Origin: an uncultured Bacteroidales bacterium
GTDB lineage: Bacteria; Bacteroidota; Bacteroidia; Bacteroidales; Bacteroidaceae
NCBI GenBank assembly: GCA_902778625.1
Contig: CACYYM010000008.1
Location: 62,001-126,000 of the forward strand
Reading direction: 5' to 3'
Length of the DNA stretch: 64,000 nucleotides
Under the pieces are notes generated by a model. The model was given only the letters and a program-made list of their open reading frames with translations. It had not been told where the DNA came from and searched no databases. Each line of letters starts with the position of its first letter. Within the stretch, counting starts at the first letter, position 1. Shown in pieces: positions 41,747-50,290 of this stretch. The position numbers were made by a program, and so were the translations under genes.

Positions 41747-43327
41747 ATGTTAACAGAAGATAGACATTTATACGTAGCTCACGGTCAGAACGGACCGATT
41801 TATATTAATGGTAAGATGGCGAACCGGCACGGTTTGATTGCAGGTGCAACGGGAACCGGCAAGACCGTCACCCTGCAAGTCCTGGCCGAGACTTTCAGCG
41901 AGGCTGGGGTGCCTTGCTTCATGGCCGACATGAAGGGCGACCTCTCTGGTATCTCGCAGACGGGTGCGATGTCCTCGTTCATCGAGAAGCGCTGCGCCGA
42001 GTTCGGCATCGAGAATCCTAAGTTTCATGGCGCTCCAGTTTGTTTCTACGACGTCTTTGGCGAGCAGGGACATCCGATGCGCACCACCATCTCAAACATG
42101 GGGCCCGACCTGATGTCGCGACTCATGGAGCTGAACGAGGTGCAGGCTGGCGTGATGACGATTCTCTTCAAGGTGGCCGACGAACGTGGCTTGCTCCTGC
42201 TCGACCTCAAGGACTTGCGCGCGATGCTGACCTACATTGCCGACAACGCTACAAAACTGACGAAGACTTACGGTAACGTCTCAACTGCAAGTGTTGGAGC
42301 CATTCAGCGTGCCCTCCTCGCCCTCGAGAATCAGGGCGCAGACAAGTTCTTCGGCGAGCCTGCTTTCGACATCATGGACCTCCTGCAGGTCAGCGTTGAT
42401 GGCAAAGGCATAATGAATGTCCTGGCTGCCGACAAACTGATGCACCAGCCCAAACTCTATTCCACCTTCCTGCTTTGGCTTCTCTCGGACCTCTATGCAC
42501 GTCTGCCCGAAGTAGGAGATCAGGAGTTGCCACGTCTCGTATTCTTCTTCGACGAGGCTCATACGCTCTTCACGGACACGCCAAAGAGCCTTGTGGACAA
42601 AATTGAGCAGGTTGTGCGTCTCATCCGAAGCAAGGGCGTAGGCGTCTATTTCGTGACGCAGAACCCCACAGATATTCCCGATTCTGTGCTCGCTCAGTTG
42701 GGAAACCGCGTTCAGCATGCTCTTCGTGCTTTTACGCCAAAGGAACAGAAGAACGTGAAAGCAGCTGCCGAGACCTTCCGAGCTAATCCGGACTTCAAGA
42801 CGGAAGATGCCATCATGGAACTCGGCACAGGCGAAGCGCTCGTCTCTTTCCTCGATGAGAAAGGCACTCCGAACGTTGTGGAGCGTGCCAAAGTGCTCTT
42901 CCCGCTCAGTCAAATCGGCGCCATCACAGCATCCCAGCGCGAGCAAATCATCAAGACGTCGCGCATCTTTGGCCGTTACGACACAATGATAGACCGCGAA
43001 AGTGCGTTTGAAGTGCTCCTCGCAGAAAGCGAAAAGGAGGAAGAGGCTCGCGAGCTTGCCGAACAGGAAAAGCAGGCTGAAAAGGAGCAAAAGGAGGAAA
43101 CGAAGGCGAAGAGCAAGAAGAAGGGCTTCTTCTCGAAGATTCTCTCTGCCGTCATCACAAGCGTCACTGCCGCCCTCGGCACATATGTTGCAAATACGGT
43201 GACAGGCAAGAAGAGCCGCTCGAAGGAAAGCCTCGGCAAAAAGATAACGAAGAGTACGGTAAGCACAGCAACCAGAACCGCAACCCGCGAACTCGGCCGA
43301 AGCATCTTAGGAAACCTTATTAAATAA
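41747..43327 (+). CDS. HerA/DUF853-family ATPase
   Basis: A 526-aa protein of the YjgR/DUF853 group of HerA-FtsK-type ATPases. Walker A GATGTGKT is at 33-40, [11 protein letters not shown] follows, and Walker [13 protein letters not shown] is near 264-275. The C-terminal 80 residues are a charged coiled coil ([19 protein letters not shown]) and a short hydrophobic stretch. HerA relatives pump or translocate DNA; the physiological role of DUF853 is unknown. It starts 12 bases after the GH76 gene and ends 4 bases before the DUF362 gene. Confidence 0.88.
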   Translation: MLTEDRHLYVAHGQNGPIYINGKMANRHGLIAGATGTGKTVTLQVLAETFSEAGVPCFMADMKGDLSGISQTGAMSSFIEKRCAEFGIENPKFHGAPVCFYDVFGEQGHPMRTTISNMGPDLMSRLMELNEVQAGVMTILFKVADERGLLLLDLKDLRAMLTYIADNATKLTKTYGNVSTASVGAIQRALLALENQGADKFFGEPAFDIMDLLQVSVDGKGIMNVLAADKLMHQPKLYSTFLLWLLSDLYARLPEVGDQELPRLVFFFDEAHTLFTDTPKSLVDKIEQVVRLIRSKGVGVYFVTQNPTDIPDSVLAQLGNRVQHALRAFTPKEQKNVKAAAETFRANPDFKTEDAIMELGTGEALVSFLDEKGTPNVVERAKVLFPLSQIGAITASQREQIIKTSRIFGRYDTMIDRESAFEVLLAESEKEEEARELAEQEKQAEKEQKEETKAKSKKKGFFSKILSAVITSVTAALGTYVANTVTGKKSRSKESLGKKITKSTVSTATRTATRELGRSILGNLIK

Positions 43328-43331
43328 AACT

Positions 43332-44342
43332 ATGGAGCAACAAGAGGAAAATCTAATACCAGGCATCGACGGTAATAAGTATGTGCCTTACGAAAAACGA
43401 ACAGGCAACGAGTCGGTTGTGTATTTCACGCGTAATCTCTCGGCTGCAGGTCTCATCCAGGCTTATGAGCAGGTCTGCGGAAACATCTGCGGCAAAGTGG
43501 GTGTGAAACTCCATACAGGCGAGCAGAACGGCCCGAACATCATACCTCGGGAATGGGTGAAAGAACTGATGGCAGGAGATTTGAAAGGCGCCAACATCAT
43601 CGAGACAAACACCTACTACGAAGGCGACAGAGACACGACAGAGAAGCATCGTGAGACACTCAAAGTGAACGGATGGACCTTCTGTCCTGTCGATATCCTC
43701 GACGAGCAAGGCACAGCAACTTTGCCCATCGAAGGAGGCAAGTGGTTCAAGGAAATGCATGTCGGCAAGAATCTGTTGAACTACGACTCGATGGTAGCGT
43801 TGACGCATTTCAAAGGGCACACGATGGGAGGCTTCGGAGGCTCTAACAAGAACATCGGAATCGGGTGTGCCGACGGACGAATCGGTAAGGCCATAATACA
43901 TACCGTGAAAGGTTCCGACGATCAATGGAGCATCAGCGAAGAAGAATTTATGGAACGCATGACAGAATCCGCTAAAGCCAGCATCGACTTCTTCGGCAAA
44001 CATGTCACCTACGTCAACGTAATGCGCAACATGTCAGTCTCTTGCGACTGCGAAGGCGTACTGGCAGAACCTGTCGTGACGCCAGATGTGGGCATCCTCT
44101 CTTCGACCGACATTCTTGCTATAGATCAGGCTTGTGTAGACATCATCTACGCCATGACTGCCGAGGAGCATCACGACATGGTGGAGCGCATCGAGACGCG
44201 TCACGGACTTCGCCAGCTCTCCTACATGAAGGAGCTTGGCATGGGCAACAATCGATACGTTCTCATCGACCTCGACAACGACTGCAAACGCATCACAGCT
44301 GCCGATGCCGCGAAGGGATTGAAGCCGTTTGTAAGCAAATAA
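43332..44342 (+). CDS. DUF362 domain-containing protein
   Basis: A 336-aa cytosolic protein with KVGVKLHTGEQNGPNIIPRE, LLNYDSMVALTHFKGHTMGG and GGSNKNIGIGCADGRIGK, all hallmarks of DUF362. Many DUF362 proteins carry a 4Fe-4S ferredoxin insert between the halves; here the two halves join directly (about 190-230) and no CxxCxxC cluster is present. The function is unknown. It is second in a tightly spaced string of four genes. Confidence 0.88.
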   Translation: MEQQEENLIPGIDGNKYVPYEKRTGNESVVYFTRNLSAAGLIQAYEQVCGNICGKVGVKLHTGEQNGPNIIPREWVKELMAGDLKGANIIETNTYYEGDRDTTEKHRETLKVNGWTFCPVDILDEQGTATLPIEGGKWFKEMHVGKNLLNYDSMVALTHFKGHTMGGFGGSNKNIGIGCADGRIGKAIIHTVKGSDDQWSISEEEFMERMTESAKASIDFFGKHVTYVNVMRNMSVSCDCEGVLAEPVVTPDVGILSSTDILAIDQACVDIIYAMTAEEHHDMVERIETRHGLRQLSYMKELGMGNNRYVLIDLDNDCKRITAADAAKGLKPFVSK

Positions 44343-44360
44343 TTCAGTAAAACCTGTACC

Positions 44361-44729
44361 ATGAAATTATTAGGTAACATCATCTGGGTTGTTTTCGGCG
44401 GTCTCCAGATTGCTCTCGAATACCTGATCGGAGCGGTCGGCTTAATGATTACAATCGTCGGCATACCCTTCGGCTTGCAGTGTTTGAAGCTGGGGTTGCT
44501 TGCATTGTGGCCTTTTGGTTCCAGGGTAAGAGAGAAGGAACCTCAGCACGGCTGCCTAAACCTCTTCATGAATGTGTTGTGGTTCTTCGTCGGAGGAATC
44601 TGGATATGGCTTTCCCACGTCTTCTTGGGCGTGGCGTTCTGCATCACCATCATTGGCATACCGTTTGGCAGAATGCATTTCCGACTTGCTAAACTTGCTC
44701 TTTCTCCATTTGGCAAAGAAGTTTTATAA
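44361..44729 (+). CDS. YccF (DUF307) family membrane protein
   Basis: A 122-aa inner-membrane protein made of two similar halves: LGNIIWVVFGGLQIALEYL with IGIPFG-type ends, and LFMNVLWFFVGGIWIWLSH with IIGIPFGRMHFRLAKLAL. The duplicated GIPFG(L/R) turn is the YccF signature. The role is unknown. It sits 18 bases behind DUF362. Confidence 0.9.
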   Translation: MKLLGNIIWVVFGGLQIALEYLIGAVGLMITIVGIPFGLQCLKLGLLALWPFGSRVREKEPQHGCLNLFMNVLWFFVGGIWIWLSHVFLGVAFCITIIGIPFGRMHFRLAKLALSPFGKEVL

Positions 44730-44740
44730 ATGAGCACGTT

Positions 44741-45868
44741 ATGAGTCTAGCCATATATACACTAACGTCGGAGCTTCACGATGAAAGAAGCGTACAGTCC
44801 TACACGCAGGAATACTTGGGAAGTCTCCGAGTCGAGTATGAATTTCGAGGAAGCGATTACGCTGATTTTGGCAGTCATCAGCTTCATCTCATCTACGTCA
44901 GAACGGGTGGCACAGAAGGCATCTTCAAGCGTCTGCTGCCTATGCTTCGGGAAAAGTCGAAGCGGCCCTTCTACTTTCTCACCTCGGGGCGGAGCAATTC
45001 CTTGGCTGCATCGATGGAAATCCTTTCATTTTTGCAACAGAATGGCATTGAAGGAGAAATCCTGCATGGAAGCATCGAATACGTCAGGACACGCATTCAG
45101 ACGCTCCTCAAAACCGAAGAAGCAAGGCAATTCCTTCAAGGAAAACGGCTCGGAGTCATCGGCAAGCCGTCGGATTGGCTCATCTCGAGCGATGCCGACT
45201 ACGATGCGGTTCGCAGGCGTTTGGGCATCGAACTGACGGACATTCCCATGCAAGAACTGATGATTGCAATTGATTCGTGCGACATCTATACAGGTCTCCA
45301 TACCATCATCTCCAAGTACCGCCTGAACGGATTCACGCTTCGGTGCTTCGACCTGCTGAGCGCAATGAAGACGACCGGCTGCTTTGCTTTGGCCAGGCTG
45401 AACAGCGAAGGATTCGTGGCAGGATGCGAGGGCGATGTCCCAGCCATGATATCCATGATGATGGTGCGAGCGTTGACGGGTGTTTCGGGCTTCCAGGCTA
45501 ATCCCGCTCGCATCAATCCGGAGACGGGGGAACTGCTTTTCGCACATTGCACTATCCCGCTCGACATGGTGGAACGCTACGAATTGGACACCCATTTCGA
45601 GTCGGGAATCGGAGTCGGCGTCAGAGGTTTCATGAAGGGAGGGCCAGTCACACTCTTCAAGGTCTCGGGCGACCTCTCTCGACATTTTATTGCAGAAGGT
45701 ATGCTGACGGCAAGCGGTTCCGAACCCGACCTGTGCCGCACCCAGCAACACATCCTGCTTTCCGAAAAAACTCAGGCGGCTTACTTCCTGACCAACCCCA
45801 TCGGCAACCACCACATCGTAGCACCTGGGCACATCGGAACCCTGCTGAAGAATCTCATCGAGGATTGA
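44741..45868 (+). CDS. L-fucose/L-arabinose isomerase-like protein
   Basis: A 375-aa cytosolic protein resembling the FucI/AraA fold. It has an N-terminal Rossmann-like part (about 1-140) with FLTSGRSNSLAASMEIL and a C-terminal domain with CEGDVPAMISMMMVRALTG and ELLFAHCTIPLDMV, close to the isomerase C-terminal signature. It is shorter than true FucI (about 590 aa) or AraA (about 500 aa), so substrate and reaction are uncertain. The start ATG lies 11 bases after the yccF-like stop. It is the last gene before array F. Confidence 0.72.
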   Translation: MSLAIYTLTSELHDERSVQSYTQEYLGSLRVEYEFRGSDYADFGSHQLHLIYVRTGGTEGIFKRLLPMLREKSKRPFYFLTSGRSNSLAASMEILSFLQQNGIEGEILHGSIEYVRTRIQTLLKTEEARQFLQGKRLGVIGKPSDWLISSDADYDAVRRRLGIELTDIPMQELMIAIDSCDIYTGLHTIISKYRLNGFTLRCFDLLSAMKTTGCFALARLNSEGFVAGCEGDVPAMISMMMVRALTGVSGFQANPARINPETGELLFAHCTIPLDMVERYELDTHFESGIGVGVRGFMKGGPVTLFKVSGDLSRHFIAEGMLTASGSEPDLCRTQQHILLSEKTQAAYFLTNPIGNHHIVAPGHIGTLLKNLIED

Positions 45869-45940
45869 CAAACACACACGTTCACCCTTTCGGGAAAAAG
45901 CATTCTGCAGATGGGTGAGAAGATCGGGCGTAGTGTGTTT

Positions 45941-46050
45941 CCAAACGCGGCACGTAATGATTGCAAACACGACACGTTAAAATTGCAAACACGACACGTT
46001 AAAATTGCAAACACGACACGTTAAAATTGCAAACACGACACGTGATATTT
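45941..46050. repeat. 22-bp-period tandem array F
   Basis: Five units start at 45941, 45963, 45985, 46007 and 46029. The middle three are identical (GCAAACACGACACGTTAAAA plus two T); the outer two have diverged. It lies between convergent genes. The flank 45869-45940 holds no gene. Confidence 0.96.
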
Positions 46051-46109
46051 TTCATCACGCCCAGTCGTGTTTCTCGACAACCTATTTTCCGTTAGTCGGT
46101 TTGCTACTC

Positions 46110-47489
46110 TTAGAACAAATGAATGCCGCCGCTTTTCCTCGAGAAGTATCGGTCCATCTGTTTGATGAGGCCGCTCTTACAGAAGACGACAACCCTGTCG
46201 CCAGGTTGCAGCTGCGTGTTACCATAGATGAGGGCGCCTTGGTCTTCACCTCGTACAAAGCCACCTAGCGTGACGCCTGACGGCAATTTAAGTTCATAGA
46301 CGGGCTTCGTACAGGATACGCTGCCTTCCTGCACGACGATTTCGGCTACATCGGCACTGGCTATGGTGAGGCACTTGACGTTGTGCGCATCGGTGTCGAG
46401 CATCATTTGATAGATGCGACCGGCCGCTATCATCTTCTTGTTAATGATGGTGCCGATGTCAAGCTTCTCGGCCATAGATATGTAGTCCATGTTATCGACG
46501 AGGGCTACGGTCTTGCGAACGCCCATTCGCTTGGCGGCAAGACAGGCGAGAATGTTTGTCTCTGTCTCGGGGGTAAGAGCACAGAAAGCGTGCATGTCGG
46601 AGAGTCCTTCGTCGAGGAGTAGCGTGGTGTCGCGTCCGTCGCCTTGAATGATACGGATGTCGCTGTCGTCGAGGATTTCGTTCAATCGGTGGCAACGCTC
46701 TTCGTTCTGCTCAATTATCTTGAGGTTGTAGAAGTCGGGCTTGCCTTCGGCCACATGAACGGAGGTGCGTCCACCACCCATAATCATGACGTTGCGTACG
46801 TCGTCGTAGTCTTCTTTACCGACGATTTCGCGTATGTACCCAATGTGACGTTTGGTGGTCATGAAGTAGGCTATGTCGCCGACGCGCAGCTGGTCGTTGC
46901 CCGAAGGAATGATGGTATCGTCGCCGCGCTTGATGACAACAATGCGGTAAGGTGTCTGGGCATCGCAGAGGTCACGGAGGGCAACACCTGTGATGCGAGC
47001 CTTTTCGCGAAGCTTGATGCCAAGCATGACGAGGGCTCCGCCTGCAACCTCCCAATACTGACGTACCCACGAACGCTTGATGCCATCGAGGATTTCGCGT
47101 GCAGCAAGGCCTTCGGGATAGATGATGGAATTGACACCCATCTGCTGGAAGAGGTCACGATACTGAGGCATGGTGTATTCAGCGGTATCGACTCGGGCTA
47201 TCGTTTTGCGAGCTCCAAGCGTGTGCGCCAGCATGCAGCAAGTGATGTTGCGCGTCTCTTCGGGCGTTACGGCGATAAAGAGGTCGCACTGATGGACGCC
47301 GCCTTCCCTGAGACCGCTAATTGAGGTGGGCGAGACATTGAGTGTCATCAAGTCGAGGTCGCCGGAATTGAGCAAGCGTGCAGTCTTCTCGGGATTCTCG
47401 TCGATGAGAATGATGTCCTGATCTTCTCGTGAAAGGAGCGCGGCAAGATGTGAACCGACGGCTCCTGCTCCTGCAATGACGATTTTCAT
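46110..47489 (-). CDS. trkA: Trk potassium uptake regulatory subunit TrkA
   Basis: 459 aa from MKIVIAGAGAVGSHLA (nucleotide-binding Gly-rich loop at 6-12). TrkA is the cytosolic NAD-binding gate of the TrkG/TrkH potassium channel. Two RCK_N + RCK_C halves are visible: the first loop is at the N-terminus and the second at NVMIMGGGRTSVHVAE (about 225-240). A TTG codon four codons upstream is also in frame, but ATG 47489 gives the canonical start. dxs ends 8 bases upstream. No trkH is in the window downstream. Confidence 0.95.
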   Translation of the reverse strand: MKIVIAGAGAVGSHLAALLSREDQDIILIDENPEKTARLLNSGDLDLMTLNVSPTSISGLREGGVHQCDLFIAVTPEETRNITCCMLAHTLGARKTIARVDTAEYTMPQYRDLFQQMGVNSIIYPEGLAAREILDGIKRSWVRQYWEVAGGALVMLGIKLREKARITGVALRDLCDAQTPYRIVVIKRGDDTIIPSGNDQLRVGDIAYFMTTKRHIGYIREIVGKEDYDDVRNVMIMGGGRTSVHVAEGKPDFYNLKIIEQNEERCHRLNEILDDSDIRIIQGDGRDTTLLLDEGLSDMHAFCALTPETETNILACLAAKRMGVRKTVALVDNMDYISMAEKLDIGTIINKKMIAAGRIYQMMLDTDAHNVKCLTIASADVAEIVVQEGSVSCTKPVYELKLPSGVTLGGFVRGEDQGALIYGNTQLQPGDRVVVFCKSGLIKQMDRYFSRKSGGIHLF

Positions 47490-47497
47490 TTCAATTT

Positions 47498-49390
47498 TCA
47501 ATTATCAATTACAATTGCTTGCCTTATGGCCTCCGCGTCGAGCCCCACAAGATGATAAAGCTCATCGGGGGTGCCGTGTTCTACGAAATGGTCGGGCAAA
47601 CCGAGGCGAACGACTTCGGGATGAAGGTTATGGTCTGCCATAAACTCTAGAACAGCAGAACCCAATCCGCCTTGAACAACGCCATCTTCTACAGTTACTA
47701 TACGGCGACATTTTCCAGCTTCCCTTAAGATGTCTTCATCTATTGGCTTAAGGAAACGCATGTCATAATGTGCGACAGATTTTCCTTCTTCAATAAACTC
47801 GCGCACGACTTTCTGCACAACATTTCCAATAGGACCAATACTTAACACTGCCACATCCTGCCCATCTGAAAGCTTGCGACCTTTACCTATCGGGAGTTCC
47901 TCAAAAGGACAACGCCAATCGGTCAGGACGCCTCGGCCTCTTGGATAACGTATCACAAAAGGTCCTTTATAGGGAAGTTGTGCCGTGTACATCAAGTTGC
48001 GGAGCTCGTGCTCGTTCATCGGCGAAGAGATGGTGAGGTTTGGTATGGGACGAAGTGCAGCAAGGTCGAATGCACCATGATGAGTGGCTCCATCCTGCCC
48101 TACAAGTCCTGCCCTGTCGAAGCAGAAAACCACATGCAACTTCAATAGAGCGACATCGTGGATAATGTTGTCGAAAGCCCTTTGAGCAAAGGAAGAATAA
48201 ATGTTGCAGAAAGGAATCATACCTTCTTTTGCAAGACCTCCTGCAAAAGTGACTGCATGACCTTCTGCGATACCGACATCAAAAGTCCTTTCCGGCATTT
48301 CCTTCATCATGATGTTAAGGCTGGATCCCGTTGCCATAGCAGGCGTAATGCCGACAATCTTGTCGTTTTGCTTGGCAAGTTCGAGCACAGTCTCGCCGAA
48401 GACGTCCTGATATCTTGGCGGCAGACCTTCAGTATTGTCTCTGAGCCGTTCGCCCGTTTCAGGATCGTACTTGCCCGGAGCATGAAAGACAGTCGGGTTC
48501 TTTTCAGCTGGCTTGAAACCTTTACCCTTGATTGTGTGCAAATGCAAGAGCTTGGGCCCCTTCATGTCCTTGATTTGTCGAAGGGTATTGACAAGTTCAA
48601 TAACGTCGTGTCCGTCGATAGGTCCGAAGTAACGGATATTGAAGCCCTCGAAGATATTCTGCTGATTGTTGAGCAATGCCTTCAGGGAGTTATTGAAGCG
48701 AAGAATCTTTTGCCGACGCTTTTCACTCAAAACGCCAAGCCGAACAAGCCCGTTCGAGAGACGGAAACGTACATTATTGTAGAGGCTTGAAGTGTGCAAA
48801 TGATGCAAATATTGCTTCATGCCGCCAACACTTCGGTCGATGCTCATATTATTGTCGTTCAAGATGATAAGCAGATTATTGGGCGTACTGCTGACGTTAT
48901 TGACACCTTCGAATGCAAGTCCGCCGCTCATGCTTCCATCACCTATCACGGCCACAACTTTGCTTAATTTTGAATTTTGAATTTCATTTGCCACAGCCAT
49001 ACCCAAAGCAGCCGAGATACTATTCGAAGCATGTCCGCAAGCGAAGGTGTCGTACTCGCTTTCTTCGGGCGAAGGGAATGGACGAAGCCCGCCTAAATGC
49101 CTGTAAGTATGGAAGTCCTCTCTACGGCCTGTCAGTATCTTATGTCCTGCAGCCTGATGTCCAACATCCCAAACTATGCGGTCGTTTGGTGTATCGAAGA
49201 CATAATGCAGGGCAACGGTCAGTTCAACCACACCAAGCGAACTGGCAAAATGGCCTGGGTTGTCGGCCATTGCCTGTATAATCTCATGCCTGAGTTCGTT
49301 GCAGACCTGAGGCAATGATTCGAGTGGTAAAGTCCGAAGGTCAGACGGAAACTTTATATCTTGAAGAAGCTCTTGAGGCTCTTTTTTCAC
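47498..49390 (-). CDS. dxs: 1-deoxy-D-xylulose-5-phosphate synthase
   Basis: Dxs condenses pyruvate and glyceraldehyde-3-phosphate with thiamine diphosphate, the first step of the MEP isoprenoid pathway. At 630 aa it has normal length. Visible: [15 protein letters not shown], the ThDP motif [15 protein letters not shown] ending in [32 protein letters not shown] and the transketolase C-terminal domain. The stretch IQNSKLSK just before VVAVIGDG is coded by a heptad-type AATTCAAAATT repeat, where relatives have Gly/Glu/Asp-rich residues. It is followed by trkA. Confidence 0.97.
   Translation of the reverse strand: MKKEPQELLQDIKFPSDLRTLPLESLPQVCNELRHEIIQAMADNPGHFASSLGVVELTVALHYVFDTPNDRIVWDVGHQAAGHKILTGRREDFHTYRHLGGLRPFPSPEESEYDTFACGHASNSISAALGMAVANEIQNSKLSKVVAVIGDGSMSGGLAFEGVNNVSSTPNNLLIILNDNNMSIDRSVGGMKQYLHHLHTSSLYNNVRFRLSNGLVRLGVLSEKRRQKILRFNNSLKALLNNQQNIFEGFNIRYFGPIDGHDVIELVNTLRQIKDMKGPKLLHLHTIKGKGFKPAEKNPTVFHAPGKYDPETGERLRDNTEGLPPRYQDVFGETVLELAKQNDKIVGITPAMATGSSLNIMMKEMPERTFDVGIAEGHAVTFAGGLAKEGMIPFCNIYSSFAQRAFDNIIHDVALLKLHVVFCFDRAGLVGQDGATHHGAFDLAALRPIPNLTISSPMNEHELRNLMYTAQLPYKGPFVIRYPRGRGVLTDWRCPFEELPIGKGRKLSDGQDVAVLSIGPIGNVVQKVVREFIEEGKSVAHYDMRFLKPIDEDILREAGKCRRIVTVEDGVVQGGLGSAVLEFMADHNLHPEVVRLGLPDHFVEHGTPDELYHLVGLDAEAIRQAIVIDN
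48966..48984 (-). repeat. Heptad-type repeat inside dxs
   Basis: AATTTTGAATTTTGAATTT on the plus strand, same type as at 4761-4795 and 34069-34150, read in frame as part of Dxs (EIQNSKL). Confidence 0.75.
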
Positions 49391-49411
49391 GATTAACTAT
49401 ATTTTTCGCGG

Positions 49412-49449
49412 CAAAGATACGTTTTTTTGCGGAGTTTTATGTAATTTTG
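49412..49449. promoter_or_regulatory. Divergent promoters for dxs (-) and the GSCFA gene (+)
   Basis: CAAAGATA (49412-49419) is a minus-strand -7 element 21 bases from dxs. TAATTTTG (49442-49449) is a plus-strand one 26 bases from the GSCFA ATG. Confidence 0.65.
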
Positions 49450-49475
49450 TACAACAAAATCAGCGAAAGAAGAGA

Positions 49476-50279
49476 ATGAGGGCGGAAGAAACCTGTTTCC
49501 GAACGGAAGTTGAAGTGCCAAAATGGACGAAACCAATGCAAAAGACTCAGCACTTTGTGCTACTCGGTTCATGTTTTGCCGCATACATTGGCGAGCGCTT
49601 CCAAAAGGAAGGTCTAGATGCTTTTTGCAATCCTATGGGAGCAGCTTACAATCCCGAAAGCATTGCTATTCAAGTTCAACAGGCTTTGAAAAATGACAAG
49701 GATTTACCAATCTTCCAATTCGATGGCAAGTGGCGTTGCTGGTGGGCAAACACGCTCATCACAGATACCGACGAAGAGCGATTCCGCGAAACGATTCAAA
49801 GAACCTTCTTTAAGCTCGGTCGCGCCATAAAAGAAGCTGATTGGCTCTTCCTGACATTGGGCACCAACGTCTGCTACAAGCTTAAGGAAAACGGAATGAT
49901 TGTTGCAAACTGCCATAAAGTTCCGGACAAAAACTTCGAGGAAGTAACACTGGATATTGAAACATGTGTAAAGACCTTAAGTGATATGATGGACCTACTC
50001 TCGAAAGAATGCCCTCAGTTGCATGTCGTCTTTACCGTCAGCCCTTATCGTTACAAAAAATATGGTTTCCATGGGAGTCAACTTGCCAAGGCAACACTCT
50101 TGCTTGTGGTCGATGAGATTTGCAAACTCTTCCCTGATAAAGCAAGTTATTTTCCCGCATACGAGATTATGATGGACGAACTTCGCGACTATAGCTACTA
50201 TGCTGGAGACATGATTCATCCCGCTCCCGAAGCTGTTGAACACATTTGGAACAAACTAATCCTAAACTTTCAACTATAA
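49476..50279 (+). CDS. GSCFA-domain protein
   Basis: A 267-aa cytosolic protein. FVLLGSCFAAYIGERF (about 27-42) holds the GSCFA signature; LTLGTNVCYKL and FTVSPYRYKKYGFHGSQLAKATLL follow, with a C-terminal DMIHPAPEAVEHIW. This arrangement (Ser after Gly, GTN, and a late D..H pair) resembles an SGNH-type hydrolase fold, so a hydrolase or esterase role is plausible but unproven. It ends 11 bases before murF-alr, its usual partner in Bacteroidota, which hints at a cell-wall task. Confidence 0.88.
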   Translation: MRAEETCFRTEVEVPKWTKPMQKTQHFVLLGSCFAAYIGERFQKEGLDAFCNPMGAAYNPESIAIQVQQALKNDKDLPIFQFDGKWRCWWANTLITDTDEERFRETIQRTFFKLGRAIKEADWLFLTLGTNVCYKLKENGMIVANCHKVPDKNFEEVTLDIETCVKTLSDMMDLLSKECPQLHVVFTVSPYRYKKYGFHGSQLAKATLLLVVDEICKLFPDKASYFPAYEIMMDELRDYSYYAGDMIHPAPEAVEHIWNKLILNFQL

Positions 50280-50290
50280 AAATAAACAGA

